From: Thalassospira xianhensis MCCC 1A02616
GTDB taxonomy: Bacteria; Pseudomonadota; Alphaproteobacteria; Rhodospirillales; Thalassospiraceae
NCBI RefSeq assembly: GCF_003326475.1
Contig: NZ_JPWA01000005.1
Span: 124,001 to 188,000 of the forward strand
Direction of reading: 5' to 3'
DNA length: 64,000 nucleotides
Part shown: positions 23,686 through 32,776 of the stretch, in pieces
How the letters are laid out: each line of letters starts with the position of its first letter
Position numbering within the stretch: the stretch's first letter is position 1
Position numbers and translations under genes: made by a program
The notes under the pieces: generated by a model
The model's input: the letters and a program-made list of their open reading frames with translations, nothing else
Told to the model about the DNA's origin: nothing
Database searches by the model: none

Positions 23686-25626
23686 TTAACCAAGCCAGCG
23701 CCGCTGCCAGTCAGACAGCATGGCAATCGCCCAAAGCTGATCTCCCCAATTTTTGCGACCGGAGAGATGCTCGGCAAAGCGTTTGTCGATTTCCGCCCGG
23801 TTAAGACCCAGATCGGAATAAAGCGCATCGCGCGCCAGAAGATCCCCCACCCATTCCTTAAGCGGCCCGCGCAACCATTCCGACAGCGGCACACCAAATC
23901 CGGTTTTGGGACGATCTATCAATTCGCGTGGTACATATTTGTAAAGAATACGCCGAAGAGCCACCTTGCCCACCGAACCATCCAGCTTAAGGTGCGCCGG
24001 CATGCGCCAGTCAAATTCGATGACGCGATGATCAATCAAGGGCACGCGGACCTCAAGCGAGCTTGCCATTGATGCCCGGTCGACCTTTGTCAGGACATCA
24101 TCGACCATATACATCATCGTATCCATGACCTGCATCGAGGACACATAGTCAAGATTTCGATTGCGGCAGAATTTTTCGCCCGGAATGCGAAATTTCTTCC
24201 TCGGTTTTCCGGGTTCATCCGCCATCAGGACATCGGGGTTCCAAAGCGAAAGCAACGCCTGATATCGATCCAGATCATCGCGGATCGCCAGAAGCGGCGC
24301 GACCTTGTGAATCTTGTCGCCCAATGCCGCTGTCCCGCGCTTGCCAGGCACAAGACCGATCAGCGCATCCCATTGCGCAGGAGACAGCGCCGTAAGCCCC
24401 TTGGACACCAGCGACGCCCCAAACGGAATGTTTTTGGCAATATTGCTGATCTGGCGCGCCCAAAGGTAACGATTATAGCCGCCAAAAGTCTCATCCCCGC
24501 CGTCGCCCGAAAGAGCAACCGTCACCTCCTTGCGGGTCAGGGTCGAAATCAGGCTGGTCGGGATGGATGAACTGTCAAAGAACGGCTCGTCATAGATTTC
24601 CGAAAGACGCGGCACCAGATCAAGCGCATCCTGTGCGGTGACATAAAGCTCGGTATGGTCGGTGCCAAGATGTTTGGCGACTTCACCGGCAAAAGCCGCC
24701 TCGTTATAGGCATCATGATCGAAACCGATGGAATATGTTTTGACCGGCCGGTCTGAAATCGATTGCATCAAAGCAACGATTGTCGAGGAATCGATACCGC
24801 CCGAAAGAAACGCCCCCAAGGGCACATCGGCAATCATGCGCCGTTCAACGGCATCGCGCAGCAAATCTTCAAGCGCGTCAATCGCACTTTGATCATCACC
24901 ACTCCAATGATGGTTCTGACCGCTTAGTACCGCATCTTCGACCGACCAATATGCAAATTCCGACGCATGTCCTTCATCCGCAATTTCAAGGATGTGTCCC
25001 GGCTGCAACATTTTGGCATGGGCATAGATCGAATGCCCTGATGGCACATAGCCAAACCGCAAATAGGCATCAAGGGCCGTCCGATTGACTTCGCGCGAAA
25101 TGACATTTCCGCCAATCAGGCCCTTAAGCTCGGATGCAAAAGCGATATTACCGTCAAAACGCGACCAGTAAAGCGGCTTGATCCCCAAACGGTCACGCAC
25201 CAGCGTCAGCTTGCCGGTCTTTTTATCCCAAAGGGCGATGGCGAACATGCCAATCAAGCGCTTGACCGTATCGCGCACGCCCCAGCGCGCCATGCATTCA
25301 AGGATCACTTCACTGTCGGAATGGCCACGCCACGCGATATTTTCACCGGCCAGTTTGGCACGCAGGTCTTCGGCGTTATAGACCTCGCCATTATAGACCA
25401 TGACATAACGGCCATCGGCCGAATGCATTGGCTGTTTTCCGGCATCAGAAAGATCAATGATTGCAAGGCGACGCTGCCCCAGTGCCAGTCCGGCATCGCT
25501 ATCGCACCAGACATCGCCGCCATCGGGCCCGCGATGAAGCAATGCATCGGTCATGCGCGTAATGGTGTCGCGCAATTTATCGCCGTCGCTATTGCGACCG
25601 AGCCACAGACCGGTGATGCCGCACAT
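23686..25626 (-). CDS. asnB: Asparagine synthetase B (glutamine-hydrolysing)
   Basis: This 646-residue enzyme makes asparagine from aspartate, glutamine and ATP. It begins MCGITGLW with nucleophile Cys2. The glutaminase domain (about 2-190) shows LLHRGPDGGD and YNGEVYN, and the synthetase domain (about 230-600) has the ATP-binding PP-loop in GAFLSGGIDSS and the GDGGDETFGGYNRY loop. Length and order match the AsnB family, including the versions found in polysaccharide loci, but no glycan genes lie nearby. An Lrp-type regulator gene is divergent from it and may control it. Confidence 0.94.
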   Translation of the reverse strand: MCGITGLWLGRNSDGDKLRDTITRMTDALLHRGPDGGDVWCDSDAGLALGQRRLAIIDLSDAGKQPMHSADGRYVMVYNGEVYNAEDLRAKLAGENIAWRGHSDSEVILECMARWGVRDTVKRLIGMFAIALWDKKTGKLTLVRDRLGIKPLYWSRFDGNIAFASELKGLIGGNVISREVNRTALDAYLRFGYVPSGHSIYAHAKMLQPGHILEIADEGHASEFAYWSVEDAVLSGQNHHWSGDDQSAIDALEDLLRDAVERRMIADVPLGAFLSGGIDSSTIVALMQSISDRPVKTYSIGFDHDAYNEAAFAGEVAKHLGTDHTELYVTAQDALDLVPRLSEIYDEPFFDSSSIPTSLISTLTRKEVTVALSGDGGDETFGGYNRYLWARQISNIAKNIPFGASLVSKGLTALSPAQWDALIGLVPGKRGTAALGDKIHKVAPLLAIRDDLDRYQALLSLWNPDVLMADEPGKPRKKFRIPGEKFCRNRNLDYVSSMQVMDTMMYMVDDVLTKVDRASMASSLEVRVPLIDHRVIEFDWRMPAHLKLDGSVGKVALRRILYKYVPRELIDRPKTGFGVPLSEWLRGPLKEWVGDLLARDALYSDLGLNRAEIDKRFAEHLSGRKNWGDQLWAIAMLSDWQRRWLG

Positions 25627-25795
25627 GAAAATATCCCTTTATTATTTGCCCCTACTTAAAAACGATCCGGACGCGTTCGACAATCAAAATCATGGGCCTG
25701 CCGACGCGGATTTGCAGTTTGTTTCGGGGATTTTGGTCGCATGCAATGGCAAGCGGTGATAAACAGGCAGCATTGCCCATCAAGCTGGAATGACC

Positions 25796-26302
25796 ATGCT
25801 GAAACTGGATCGACTGTTCATTAAAATCCTGCAGGTTTTGCAAACCAATGGCCGGATTTCGAACCTTGATCTTTCAGAAGAGGTCAATCTGTCACCATCA
25901 CCCTGTCTGGAACGGGTGCGCAAGCTTGAAGAAGCCGGGCTGATCACGCAGTATCTGGCCGAAATCGATCTGGACAAGATCGGCGCCAACCTGCACATCA
26001 TGGCAGAAATCACGCTGGGCAATCATCTAGTCGATGATTTCAAACGGTTCGAAGCCGCGATCACCGATGTGCCCGAAGTCATATCATGCTACAAAATCGC
26101 CGGTCCGTTCGATTACACGATGGACATGATTTGCCGCGATATCGCACATTTCAACCAGCTTAAAGAAAAACTTCTGGCCGCCAAAATCGGGATCGAGCAT
26201 TTCCGTGGCCATGTGGTGATGGAGCGCACCAAAACCTTTTCGGGCTATCCGCTCGAAAGCCTCACCGTGCCCTCGCCGCTTGACGGCGTGCTTAAGGGCT
26301 AG
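25796..26302 (+). CDS. Lrp/AsnC-family transcriptional regulator
   Basis: This 168-residue protein has an N-terminal winged helix-turn-helix (DRLFIKILQVLQTNGRISNL, then LSEEVNLSPSPCLERVRKLEE) and a C-terminal RAM ligand-binding domain (IHIMAEITL-like strand, then VISCYKIAGPFDYTMDMIC). The ATG at 25796 has a GGA at six bases; an ATG six bases upstream would place it too close. It is divergent from asnB and is probably an amino-acid-responsive regulator of that gene or of itself. It overlaps the convergent activator gene by four bases. Confidence 0.93.
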   Translation: MLKLDRLFIKILQVLQTNGRISNLDLSEEVNLSPSPCLERVRKLEEAGLITQYLAEIDLDKIGANLHIMAEITLGNHLVDDFKRFEAAITDVPEVISCYKIAGPFDYTMDMICRDIAHFNQLKEKLLAAKIGIEHFRGHVVMERTKTFSGYPLESLTVPSPLDGVLKG

Positions 26303-28221
26303 GCTTCACGCCTGATATCGAACCGGTCCATCTTGCGATAAAGCGTATTGCGGCTGATGCCGAGCGCCTTGGCGGTTTTGCTGATATGCCAGCGATGATC
26401 GTCCAAGACATGGCGCAGTGCTTCGGCCTCGGCACGTTTCAGGATTGATCCAGCATGCCCTGGATCGCGTGTGACGGTTTCATGGAATTCATCGGGCAAG
26501 TGATCACGCAGGATCAAACCGCCATCGGCAAAGACGCAGGCATACTGCAGGACATTGACCAGTTCACGAACATTGCCTGGCCAGTCATGACGTGACAGCA
26601 GTTCCAGAACTTCGTCAGAACAGCGCGCTTTTCCCGCCATATCCCCGGGAATGTGGCGGAGAAGGCGATCGATCAGGTCGGGCAAATCGGACCGTTCGCG
26701 AAGCGCTGGCAGGGAAAGGCGCGCACCTTTGATCCGATAAAGCAGATCTTCGCGGAATTTGCCATCTGCCACCGCACGGGTCAGATCGACATTGCTGGCA
26801 CAGATCAGGCGAAAATTAACCGGCACGGATTTGGTACTGCCAAGCGGTTCAACCGTGCGCTGCTCAAGGACTCGCAAAAGCCGCCCCTGTGCCGAAAGCG
26901 GCATATCGCCGATTTCATCCAGAAACAGCGTCCCGCCATCGGCCTGCTTGATCCGACCGCCAAATCCATCGCGCGCCGCCCCGGTAAAGGCACCACCGGC
27001 ATGACCGAAAAGCTCGCTTTCGATCAGGCTTTCGGGAAGGGCCGCACAATTGATCGCGACAAAAGGTTTGCGCGCGCCAACAGACGCGGCATGGATGGCG
27101 CGCGCCATGTGTTCCTTGCCGCTGCCGGTTTCACCCGACATCAGAACATTGATACGGTTGGTCAGAAGCTTGCTGCCGACCTTGTAAAGACGGCGGATTG
27201 CCGGGTCCTGATCGGGGATCTCACCGGTTTCATTCGCCGCCAAACGTGCGGACGGCCGCGATACTGGTGCGGGCCGCATCGAGACGAATTTGCGCCGCTG
27301 CTTTTCGGGCAAGGTTATCCGACCGAACAAAAGCCCCCCACCATTGACCGGCAGGGCCTTGGCCGATCTCGAGGTCGATGTCCCCTCACCCACGCCAAGG
27401 GTCGTGATCAGGCCATCCAGATCAAAACCGAACATCGATTGCACATCGCGCGCATTATCCGCCGCCGCCAGCAAACGGCGCGCGGTCGACGTCGCCCCGC
27501 GGATATTGCCATCCGGGCCAATCGAAATCAGGGCATCGCGGGTCGATCCGACATGCTGGGCATCGGGATGAAGATGCAAGATCAGATCGGATGCACATTC
27601 ATCAAAGAACAGAATGCGTTCAAGCGCATCGGCATAATCGGCAATCAGGCTTCGGACCCGCAAACAATCCGTACGTTTGATGTCGTCGCGCACGGCAGAA
27701 ACATCAAGGACCGAACAAACCTGCCCTTCGGGGTCAAATACCGGGGCCGCCGTACAGGTCAAAACCGCATGCTGCGCCAGAAAATGTTCATCCTTGTGAA
27801 TGGTGATCGGACGACCTTCGACGATACAGGTGCCAATACCATTGGTCCCCTCGCGTTCCTCGCTCCAGACGGCACCGGGCAAAAGGCCATTGGTGCGAAA
27901 CGACGGCAGCAGCGTGTGGGCCGCCACACTGTCAAGGATCACACCGTCATTATCGGTCAGGAAAACCGCATAGCCCGATGCATCAATCTTGCGATAAAGG
28001 GTGCGCACCAGATCATGGGCATGATGATAAAGCCGCCCGCTGCGGTCACGACGCTGCCGGGTTTGGCTTTCGGGCATGACTTCCGGACGGCGTAGCGTGT
28101 CATGGGCAAGGCCAAAGCGCTGTTCGCAACGTTGCCAGCTTTCAAGAACGGCGCGATTTTGGGCGACGCCACTTAACTGCAACGCAGCTTCGATCCGTCC
28201 ACCATGATGGTTTCCAGACAT
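26299..28221 (-). CDS. Sigma-54-dependent activator, AcoR-like
   Basis: This 640-residue enhancer-binding protein has a GAF-type sensor region at about 75-205, a second PAS-like segment at about 225-300 and an AAA+ domain at about 335-570. The AAA+ domain carries Walker A GETGSGKE (363-370), the sigma-54-contacting GAFTGA loop (410-415) and Walker B TLFLDEIGDM. A Fis-type HTH lies at the C-terminus (HISKTAKALGISRNTLYRKM). This order defines the AcoR group, which activates acetoin or aldehyde catabolism. It is divergent from an aldehyde dehydrogenase gene that has a consensus sigma-54 promoter, so that gene is its likely target. Confidence 0.94.
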   Translation of the reverse strand: MSGNHHGGRIEAALQLSGVAQNRAVLESWQRCEQRFGLAHDTLRRPEVMPESQTRQRRDRSGRLYHHAHDLVRTLYRKIDASGYAVFLTDNDGVILDSVAAHTLLPSFRTNGLLPGAVWSEEREGTNGIGTCIVEGRPITIHKDEHFLAQHAVLTCTAAPVFDPEGQVCSVLDVSAVRDDIKRTDCLRVRSLIADYADALERILFFDECASDLILHLHPDAQHVGSTRDALISIGPDGNIRGATSTARRLLAAADNARDVQSMFGFDLDGLITTLGVGEGTSTSRSAKALPVNGGGLLFGRITLPEKQRRKFVSMRPAPVSRPSARLAANETGEIPDQDPAIRRLYKVGSKLLTNRINVLMSGETGSGKEHMARAIHAASVGARKPFVAINCAALPESLIESELFGHAGGAFTGAARDGFGGRIKQADGGTLFLDEIGDMPLSAQGRLLRVLEQRTVEPLGSTKSVPVNFRLICASNVDLTRAVADGKFREDLLYRIKGARLSLPALRERSDLPDLIDRLLRHIPGDMAGKARCSDEVLELLSRHDWPGNVRELVNVLQYACVFADGGLILRDHLPDEFHETVTRDPGHAGSILKRAEAEALRHVLDDHRWHISKTAKALGISRNTLYRKMDRFDIRREA

Positions 28222-28606
28222 AAGACGTTATCTCCCTTGTGCCGGTGTTTTATCGGGAATGCGTTCTGGCATCGCCCGGCTTGCGGATTTGTCCGCGTCC
28301 GATCACAGGCAGGATCGTAACACACCAAAGCCCCGAAACGCCAAAAGGTTTCACGGCAAATCCGCGGCATAATCGGGAGTGTCACGAATATGGGACAGTT
28401 TGTATCACCTGTGCCACCGTCGGGAACGGAATGACACAATCGCTCCTGATCACCGCCCTCCTCCAACCGATTGTTAAAAGACGAAAAAACGGATCATTCG
28501 ATCATCTGGCACGGGATTTTGCGAACTGGCACGGGCTTTGCGGAAATGACAGGGCCAAAACCAAAAACAGGTGGCAAAGCCGCCTTCCGATCATGGAGGA
28601 TCCAAG
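28222..28606. promoter_or_regulatory. Divergent control region of the AcoR-like and aldehyde dehydrogenase genes
   Basis: These 385 bases hold a sigma-54 promoter (28527-28541) and a candidate activator site TGTCAC-N6-GGGACA at 28380-28397, about 130 bases upstream of it, a normal enhancer distance. No ORF in the interval was judged real. Confidence 0.65.
28527..28541 (+). promoter_or_regulatory. Sigma-54 promoter of the aldehyde dehydrogenase operon
   Basis: TGGCACGGGCTTTGC matches the -24/-12 consensus TGGCAC-N5-TTGC, with ten bases between GG and GC. It lies 66 bases before the ATG. A similar sequence at 28507-28522 has one extra base between the elements. Confidence 0.85.
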
Positions 28607-30127
28607 ATGATTTACAAGAATCCGGGCGACGCGGGCAGCGTCGTTGCTTTCAAATCCCGTTATGACAACTTTATCGGTGGCGAATGGACCGCACCAGTCA
28701 AGGGCCAGTATTTCGAAAATGTCTCGCCGGTAAATGGCAAGCCATTCTGCGAAATCGCACGATCCAGTTCGGAAGACATCGAAAAGGCACTTGATGCCGC
28801 CCACGGCGCAGCAGAAGCATGGGGCAAAACATCGGTCACCGAACGGGCCAATATCCTCAATAAAATCGCCGACCGCATGGAACAGAACCTTGAAATGCTC
28901 GCGGTTGCGGAAACATGGGATAACGGCAAGGCCGTGCGTGAAACGCAGGCCGCCGATATTCCGCTGGCGATTGACCATTTCCGGTATTTTGCCGGTGCCA
29001 TCCGTGCACAGGAAGGATCCCTTGGCGAGATTGACGACAACACCGTCGCCTATCACTTCCACGAACCGCTTGGCGTTGTCGGGCAGATCATCCCATGGAA
29101 CTTCCCGATCCTGATGGCAGTCTGGAAACTCGCCCCGGCACTGGCGGCTGGCAACTGCGTTGTCCTGAAACCGGCCGAACAGACCCCGGCATCAATTTGC
29201 GTGCTGCTGGAACTGGTTGGTGATCTTCTTCCGGCTGGCGTGCTGAACGTTGTGCAGGGCTTCGGGGTCGAAGCAGGCAAACCATTGGCACAAAGCAACC
29301 GGGTCGCCAAGGTCGCCTTTACCGGTGAAACCACCACCGGCCGCCTGATCATGCAATATGCCAGTGAAAACATCATTCCGGTTACGCTGGAACTGGGTGG
29401 CAAATCGCCGAACATCTTCTTTGATGACGTGATGGCACAGGATGACGATTTCCGTCAGAAAGCCGCCGAAGGCCTGACCATGTTCGCGCTGAACCAGGGC
29501 GAGGTCTGCACCTGCCCGTCGCGCGCACTTATTCAGGAAAATATCTATGACAAGTTCATGGATAGCGTGCTTTCACGCGTGGCCCACATCAAGCAGGGCA
29601 ACCCGCTTGATAGTGAAACCATGATCGGCGCGCAGGCATCGACCGAACAGATGGAAAAAATCCTGTCCTATCTTGATATCGGCAAGCAGGAGGGTGCCGA
29701 AGTCCTTTGCGGCGGTGGCAAGGCGGAACTGGGCGGTGATCTTTCGACCGGGTTCTATATCCAGCCAACCATCTTCAAGGGCCATAACCGGATGCGGATT
29801 TTCCAGGAGGAAATCTTTGGCCCGGTGGTTTCCGCCACGACCTTCAAGGACGAGGCCGAGGCGCTTAAAATCGCCAATGACACGCTTTACGGTCTTGGTG
29901 CCGGTGTCTGGACCCGTGATGGCACACGCGCCTACCGGTTTGGCCGCAATATCAAGGCCGGTCGTGTCTGGACCAATTGCTATCACCTCTATCCGGCACA
30001 TGCGGCCTTTGGCGGCTACAAGCAATCGGGCATCGGACGTGAAAACCACAAGATGATGCTGAACCATTATCAGCAGACCAAGAACCTGCTGGTTTCCTAT
30101 GATCCGAAACCGATGGGCTTCTTCTGA
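28607..30127 (+). CDS. NAD(P)-dependent aldehyde dehydrogenase, AldB/ExaC-like
   Basis: This 506-residue cytoplasmic enzyme oxidises an aldehyde, probably acetaldehyde or another short-chain one, to the acid. It shows the cofactor-binding [11 protein letters not shown] and FTGETTTGR, the general base Glu in LELGGKSPN and the catalytic Cys in [11 protein letters not shown]. The second Cys two residues later is also seen in the AldB/ExaC group, which is often found with DUF779 and an AcoR activator, as here. The ATG follows GGAGGATCC. Transcription is probably sigma-54 dependent through the divergent activator. Confidence 0.95.
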   Translation: MIYKNPGDAGSVVAFKSRYDNFIGGEWTAPVKGQYFENVSPVNGKPFCEIARSSSEDIEKALDAAHGAAEAWGKTSVTERANILNKIADRMEQNLEMLAVAETWDNGKAVRETQAADIPLAIDHFRYFAGAIRAQEGSLGEIDDNTVAYHFHEPLGVVGQIIPWNFPILMAVWKLAPALAAGNCVVLKPAEQTPASICVLLELVGDLLPAGVLNVVQGFGVEAGKPLAQSNRVAKVAFTGETTTGRLIMQYASENIIPVTLELGGKSPNIFFDDVMAQDDDFRQKAAEGLTMFALNQGEVCTCPSRALIQENIYDKFMDSVLSRVAHIKQGNPLDSETMIGAQASTEQMEKILSYLDIGKQEGAEVLCGGGKAELGGDLSTGFYIQPTIFKGHNRMRIFQEEIFGPVVSATTFKDEAEALKIANDTLYGLGAGVWTRDGTRAYRFGRNIKAGRVWTNCYHLYPAHAAFGGYKQSGIGRENHKMMLNHYQQTKNLLVSYDPKPMGFF

Positions 30128-30189
30128 TCGGAATGCTCTGGCCGGGGTCCTGTTCGTCCCCGGCCCTTCCCGATACAGAGGAGGTTGTC

Positions 30190-30603
30190 ATGACAACAGA
30201 CCAAATTCCGGCACGGGTCACAGCCACCGATGCGGCCACCGCCCTGATCCGGAAGCTCAAGGACATTCACGGGCCGCTGATGTTTCATCAGTCAGGTGGA
30301 TGCTGCGACGGCAGTGCACCGATGTGCTTTCCGAATGGGGAATTCAAAACCGGCGATCAGGACGTGTTGCTGGGCGAGATTGAAGGCAGCCCGTTTTATA
30401 TCGGACGCGCGCAATTCGAATATTGGCGTCACACACAGCTGATTATTGACGTCGTGGATGGACGCGGCGGGATGTTTTCGCTTGAGGGACCCGAAGGCAA
30501 ACGCTTTCTGACCCGATCACGCATCTTCACCGATGACGAATGGAATGCACTGAAACACGCCAAACAAGGAAACGAGCAATCTAAAACAGAAGCAAGAACG
30601 TAA
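30190..30603 (+). CDS. DUF779 family protein
   Basis: This 137-residue protein is recognised from the segments MFHQSGGCCDGSAPMCFPNG and GRAQFEYWRHTQLIIDVVDG and its position behind an aldehyde dehydrogenase. The CC and C residues near positions 38-46 could bind a metal or take part in redox chemistry. The function is unknown, but the constant pairing suggests help with aldehyde oxidation. It lies 62 bases after the dehydrogenase and is probably in its operon; a terminator follows about 100 bases later. Confidence 0.88.
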   Translation: MTTDQIPARVTATDAATALIRKLKDIHGPLMFHQSGGCCDGSAPMCFPNGEFKTGDQDVLLGEIEGSPFYIGRAQFEYWRHTQLIIDVVDGRGGMFSLEGPEGKRFLTRSRIFTDDEWNALKHAKQGNEQSKTEART

Positions 30604-30704
30604 AGAAGATTACCAACGCAGATCTACCCGTGACATTGCGCGATCCCTGCCTCCCACAGAGTCTGCTCCGCAATGTCTGAAGATGCCGGACGCATCTTCC
30701 CCTT

Positions 30705-30743
30705 GCCCGTCGCCATCCCCCCGAACAGGCGACGGGCTTTTTT
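30705..30743 (+). terminator. Terminator after the aldehyde dehydrogenase operon
   Basis: GCCCGTCGCC...GGCGACGGGC forms a 10-bp stem followed by seven T. Confidence 0.88.
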
Positions 30744-30881
30744 TATCCCTATCGAAGCCATTAAAATTATTGCGAAAAAATCTGGAACAACGTCCCTACT
30801 GCATGTGTTCTGCAATTGGAAAGCGACCCCGGGACGCAAATCGCCCGGAACTGAATTCCAACACAAAAGGAGCATCACATT

Positions 30882-31580
30882 ATGCGACGCTCAATGATTA
30901 CACTGACCGCCCTTTCCGCTATTGCCTTGGGGACAGCCCCCGCGATGGCAGCAGGGCAGCAGAAAGAAAATCCACAACTTCCCGAAACGACGCAGCAGTC
31001 GACGCAGAAAAATCCTGCGATCCTTAACGAAGCGGAATCGGTGCATCTTTCGGGGACGGTAAAAGAAATTACCGATAACCAGTTCACCATGAACTACGGC
31101 AATGGCGAAATTGCCGTCGATATGACCGATTACACCTGGTTCGACCAAGGCTTCATCAAAGCGGGCGACAAGGTCCGCGTTAATGGTGAAGTTTCCGAAG
31201 GGTTCTTCACCGACAAGATGGTTGTCGCGACGTCGATCTTCCTCCCGGAACGCGGCGCCTATTACACCAATGGCGAGGATCGCACCGGCTTTGTGAACAA
31301 TAGCGGCCTTGCAACAGGCGACGAATGGGTGACATTCACCGGCGAGGTCACGGAAATCCGCGAAGATGAAATTGCCCTGAATACCGGCAACACATCAATC
31401 ACTGTCGATACCAGTGATGTGCCGGAAAACAGTGCCGATGGACAGGCCTATCAGAAAATCAAAACCGGGGATCGGGTTTCGGTAGCCGGGGAGATGGATG
31501 CAGCCGGCCTGTTTACCGACCGGGAGCTTGTTGCATCGTCGATTGTCGTCATGAATGACAGCGACACCTACATGCAGTAG
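30882..31580 (+). CDS. Secreted tandem OB-fold protein (YgiW/BOF-like)
   Basis: This 232-residue protein has a signal peptide (about 1-24, cleaved after PAMAA). Two similar domains follow: VHLSGTVKEITDNQFTMNYG...VRVNGEVSEGFFTDKMV near 54-118 and VTFTGEVTEIREDEIALNTG...VSVAGEMDAAGLFTDRELV near 147-220. The pattern of beta-strands around G-V and GD-V-V-GE is that of bacterial OB-fold (BOF, YgiW/YdeI-type) periplasmic proteins. Role and ligand are unknown; relatives are linked to stress tolerance. The ATG has an AAAAGGAG ribosome site. It is monocistronic. Confidence 0.7.
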   Translation: MRRSMITLTALSAIALGTAPAMAAGQQKENPQLPETTQQSTQKNPAILNEAESVHLSGTVKEITDNQFTMNYGNGEIAVDMTDYTWFDQGFIKAGDKVRVNGEVSEGFFTDKMVVATSIFLPERGAYYTNGEDRTGFVNNSGLATGDEWVTFTGEVTEIREDEIALNTGNTSITVDTSDVPENSADGQAYQKIKTGDRVSVAGEMDAAGLFTDRELVASSIVVMNDSDTYMQ

Positions 31581-31618
31581 CCCGGCAAAGATAACCGTTA
31601 CCTGAAGATATAAAAATG

Positions 31619-31650
31619 GCCGACGCCGGGTAAACTGGCGTCGGCTTTTC
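31619..31650. terminator. Bidirectional terminator between the OB-fold and yeiH-like genes
   Basis: GCCGACGCC and GGCGTCGGC form a 9-bp stem with T-rich flanks on both strands, in a convergent gap. Confidence 0.82.
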
Positions 31651-31659
31651 TGTTCAGGA

Positions 31660-32664
31660 TCAGGCCAAAATCACCAGAACCAGAAGCCCCAGCGCGCACA
31701 GCACCAGAAGCGACAGAAGGGCCGCGACAATCACCCGCCCTCCGACATGCATGACGCTTCGGATATCGACACTTAACCCCAGTGCCGCCATGGCAAGGAT
31801 GGTCAGGAAGGATGATATCGTGCGCATCGGTTCCAGCGCGATTTCGGGGATCAGACCAAACGAACGGGCTGCCATCATGGCCACAAACCCGACAATGAAC
31901 CACGGCACCATCTGGGTGACAGGAAGGCGAACCTCGCGTTTGCGCCCGCCCATCAGGGCAAGCGTAAAGATCACCGGGCCAAGCATCAGAACCCGGATCA
32001 GCTTGACCAGGGTGCCGACCTGCACGGCCAAGGCTCCTGCCGGGGCGGTCGCGGCCAGAACCTGCGGGACGGCATAAACCGTCAGCCCGGAAAAGATACC
32101 ATATTGCGCGGCACTCAGGCCCAGACCGACATGCACCAGTGGCAAAACAAAGACAAAAAGAACCCCCAGAACGGCGGTAAAGGCGATGGATGCCGCGACA
32201 TCATCGGATTTTGCCGAAATCACCGGGGCGGTGGCGGCAATCGCCGAATTGCCGCAGATCGAATTGCCGCACGCCACCAGCATCGACAAATGCTTCGACA
32301 GGCCAAGTGCCCGCCCGATATGGAAGCTTAAAAACAGGCTGGCGCAAACCACCAGAACGATGGCCGCAATCAGGCCAAAACCCGCCTGCCCCAAGGCCTG
32401 CCCACTGATTGAGGCACCCAGGAAGACAATCGCGATTTCAAGCACCGTCTTGCCGCAAAACCGCACACCGTCATGAAACGGCTTGGCAAGGCCGAACGCG
32501 GATCGCACCACTACCCCCAGAAGGATCGCAAAAACCAGACTTTCGATCCAGCCATGCCCAAACAGGCTACGCTCCGCCTGCTCAACCAGCTTCGCGATCA
32601 ACGCAATCGCCGTGGTCAGGAACAGACCGGGCAAAAGAGATTTCAGGTGCGCTTTAAAAAACAT
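31660..32664 (-). CDS. YeiH-family membrane protein (putative sulfate exporter family)
   Basis: This 334-residue inner-membrane protein has about ten hydrophobic segments and the family signature CGNSICGNSAIAATAPVI near 130-150. The loop MGGRKREVRLP separates two halves. The Pfam family is called conserved hypothetical protein 698 or putative sulfate exporter; the substrate has not been settled to my knowledge. It is divergent from a LysR-type gene across a palindrome-rich 112-base promoter, the same layout as yeiH-yeiE in E. coli. Confidence 0.9.
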   Translation of the reverse strand: MFFKAHLKSLLPGLFLTTAIALIAKLVEQAERSLFGHGWIESLVFAILLGVVVRSAFGLAKPFHDGVRFCGKTVLEIAIVFLGASISGQALGQAGFGLIAAIVLVVCASLFLSFHIGRALGLSKHLSMLVACGNSICGNSAIAATAPVISAKSDDVAASIAFTAVLGVLFVFVLPLVHVGLGLSAAQYGIFSGLTVYAVPQVLAATAPAGALAVQVGTLVKLIRVLMLGPVIFTLALMGGRKREVRLPVTQMVPWFIVGFVAMMAARSFGLIPEIALEPMRTISSFLTILAMAALGLSVDIRSVMHVGGRVIVAALLSLLVLCALGLLVLVILA

Positions 32665-32714
32665 GATTTGCCTGTGAAATGTGACAGGCAGAAAATCACA
32701 CGATCAATCATTTA

Positions 32715-32759
32715 CATCCATCGAATAAAAATGGATGTTTCATTCGATATTTTCGAATG
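32715..32759. promoter_or_regulatory. Two inverted repeats in the divergent LysR/yeiH promoter
   Basis: CATCCAT-N9-ATGGATG (32715-32737) and CATTCGA-N5-TCGAATG (32741-32759) have perfect 7-base arms and lie between the divergent genes, as LysR-type operators do. Confidence 0.6.
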
Positions 32760-32776
32760 ATTTATGGATAGACGCC

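Noticed and set aside
26653-28095. 480-codon plus-strand frame
   Set aside because: It lies wholly antisense to the AcoR-like activator, which has complete conserved motifs; the translation is low in hydrophobic structure and looks like a shadow.
30784-30810. GGAAC...GTT resembling a general-stress (EcfG) promoter before the OB-fold gene
   Set aside because: The spacing is 18 bases instead of 16-17, so the match is weak.
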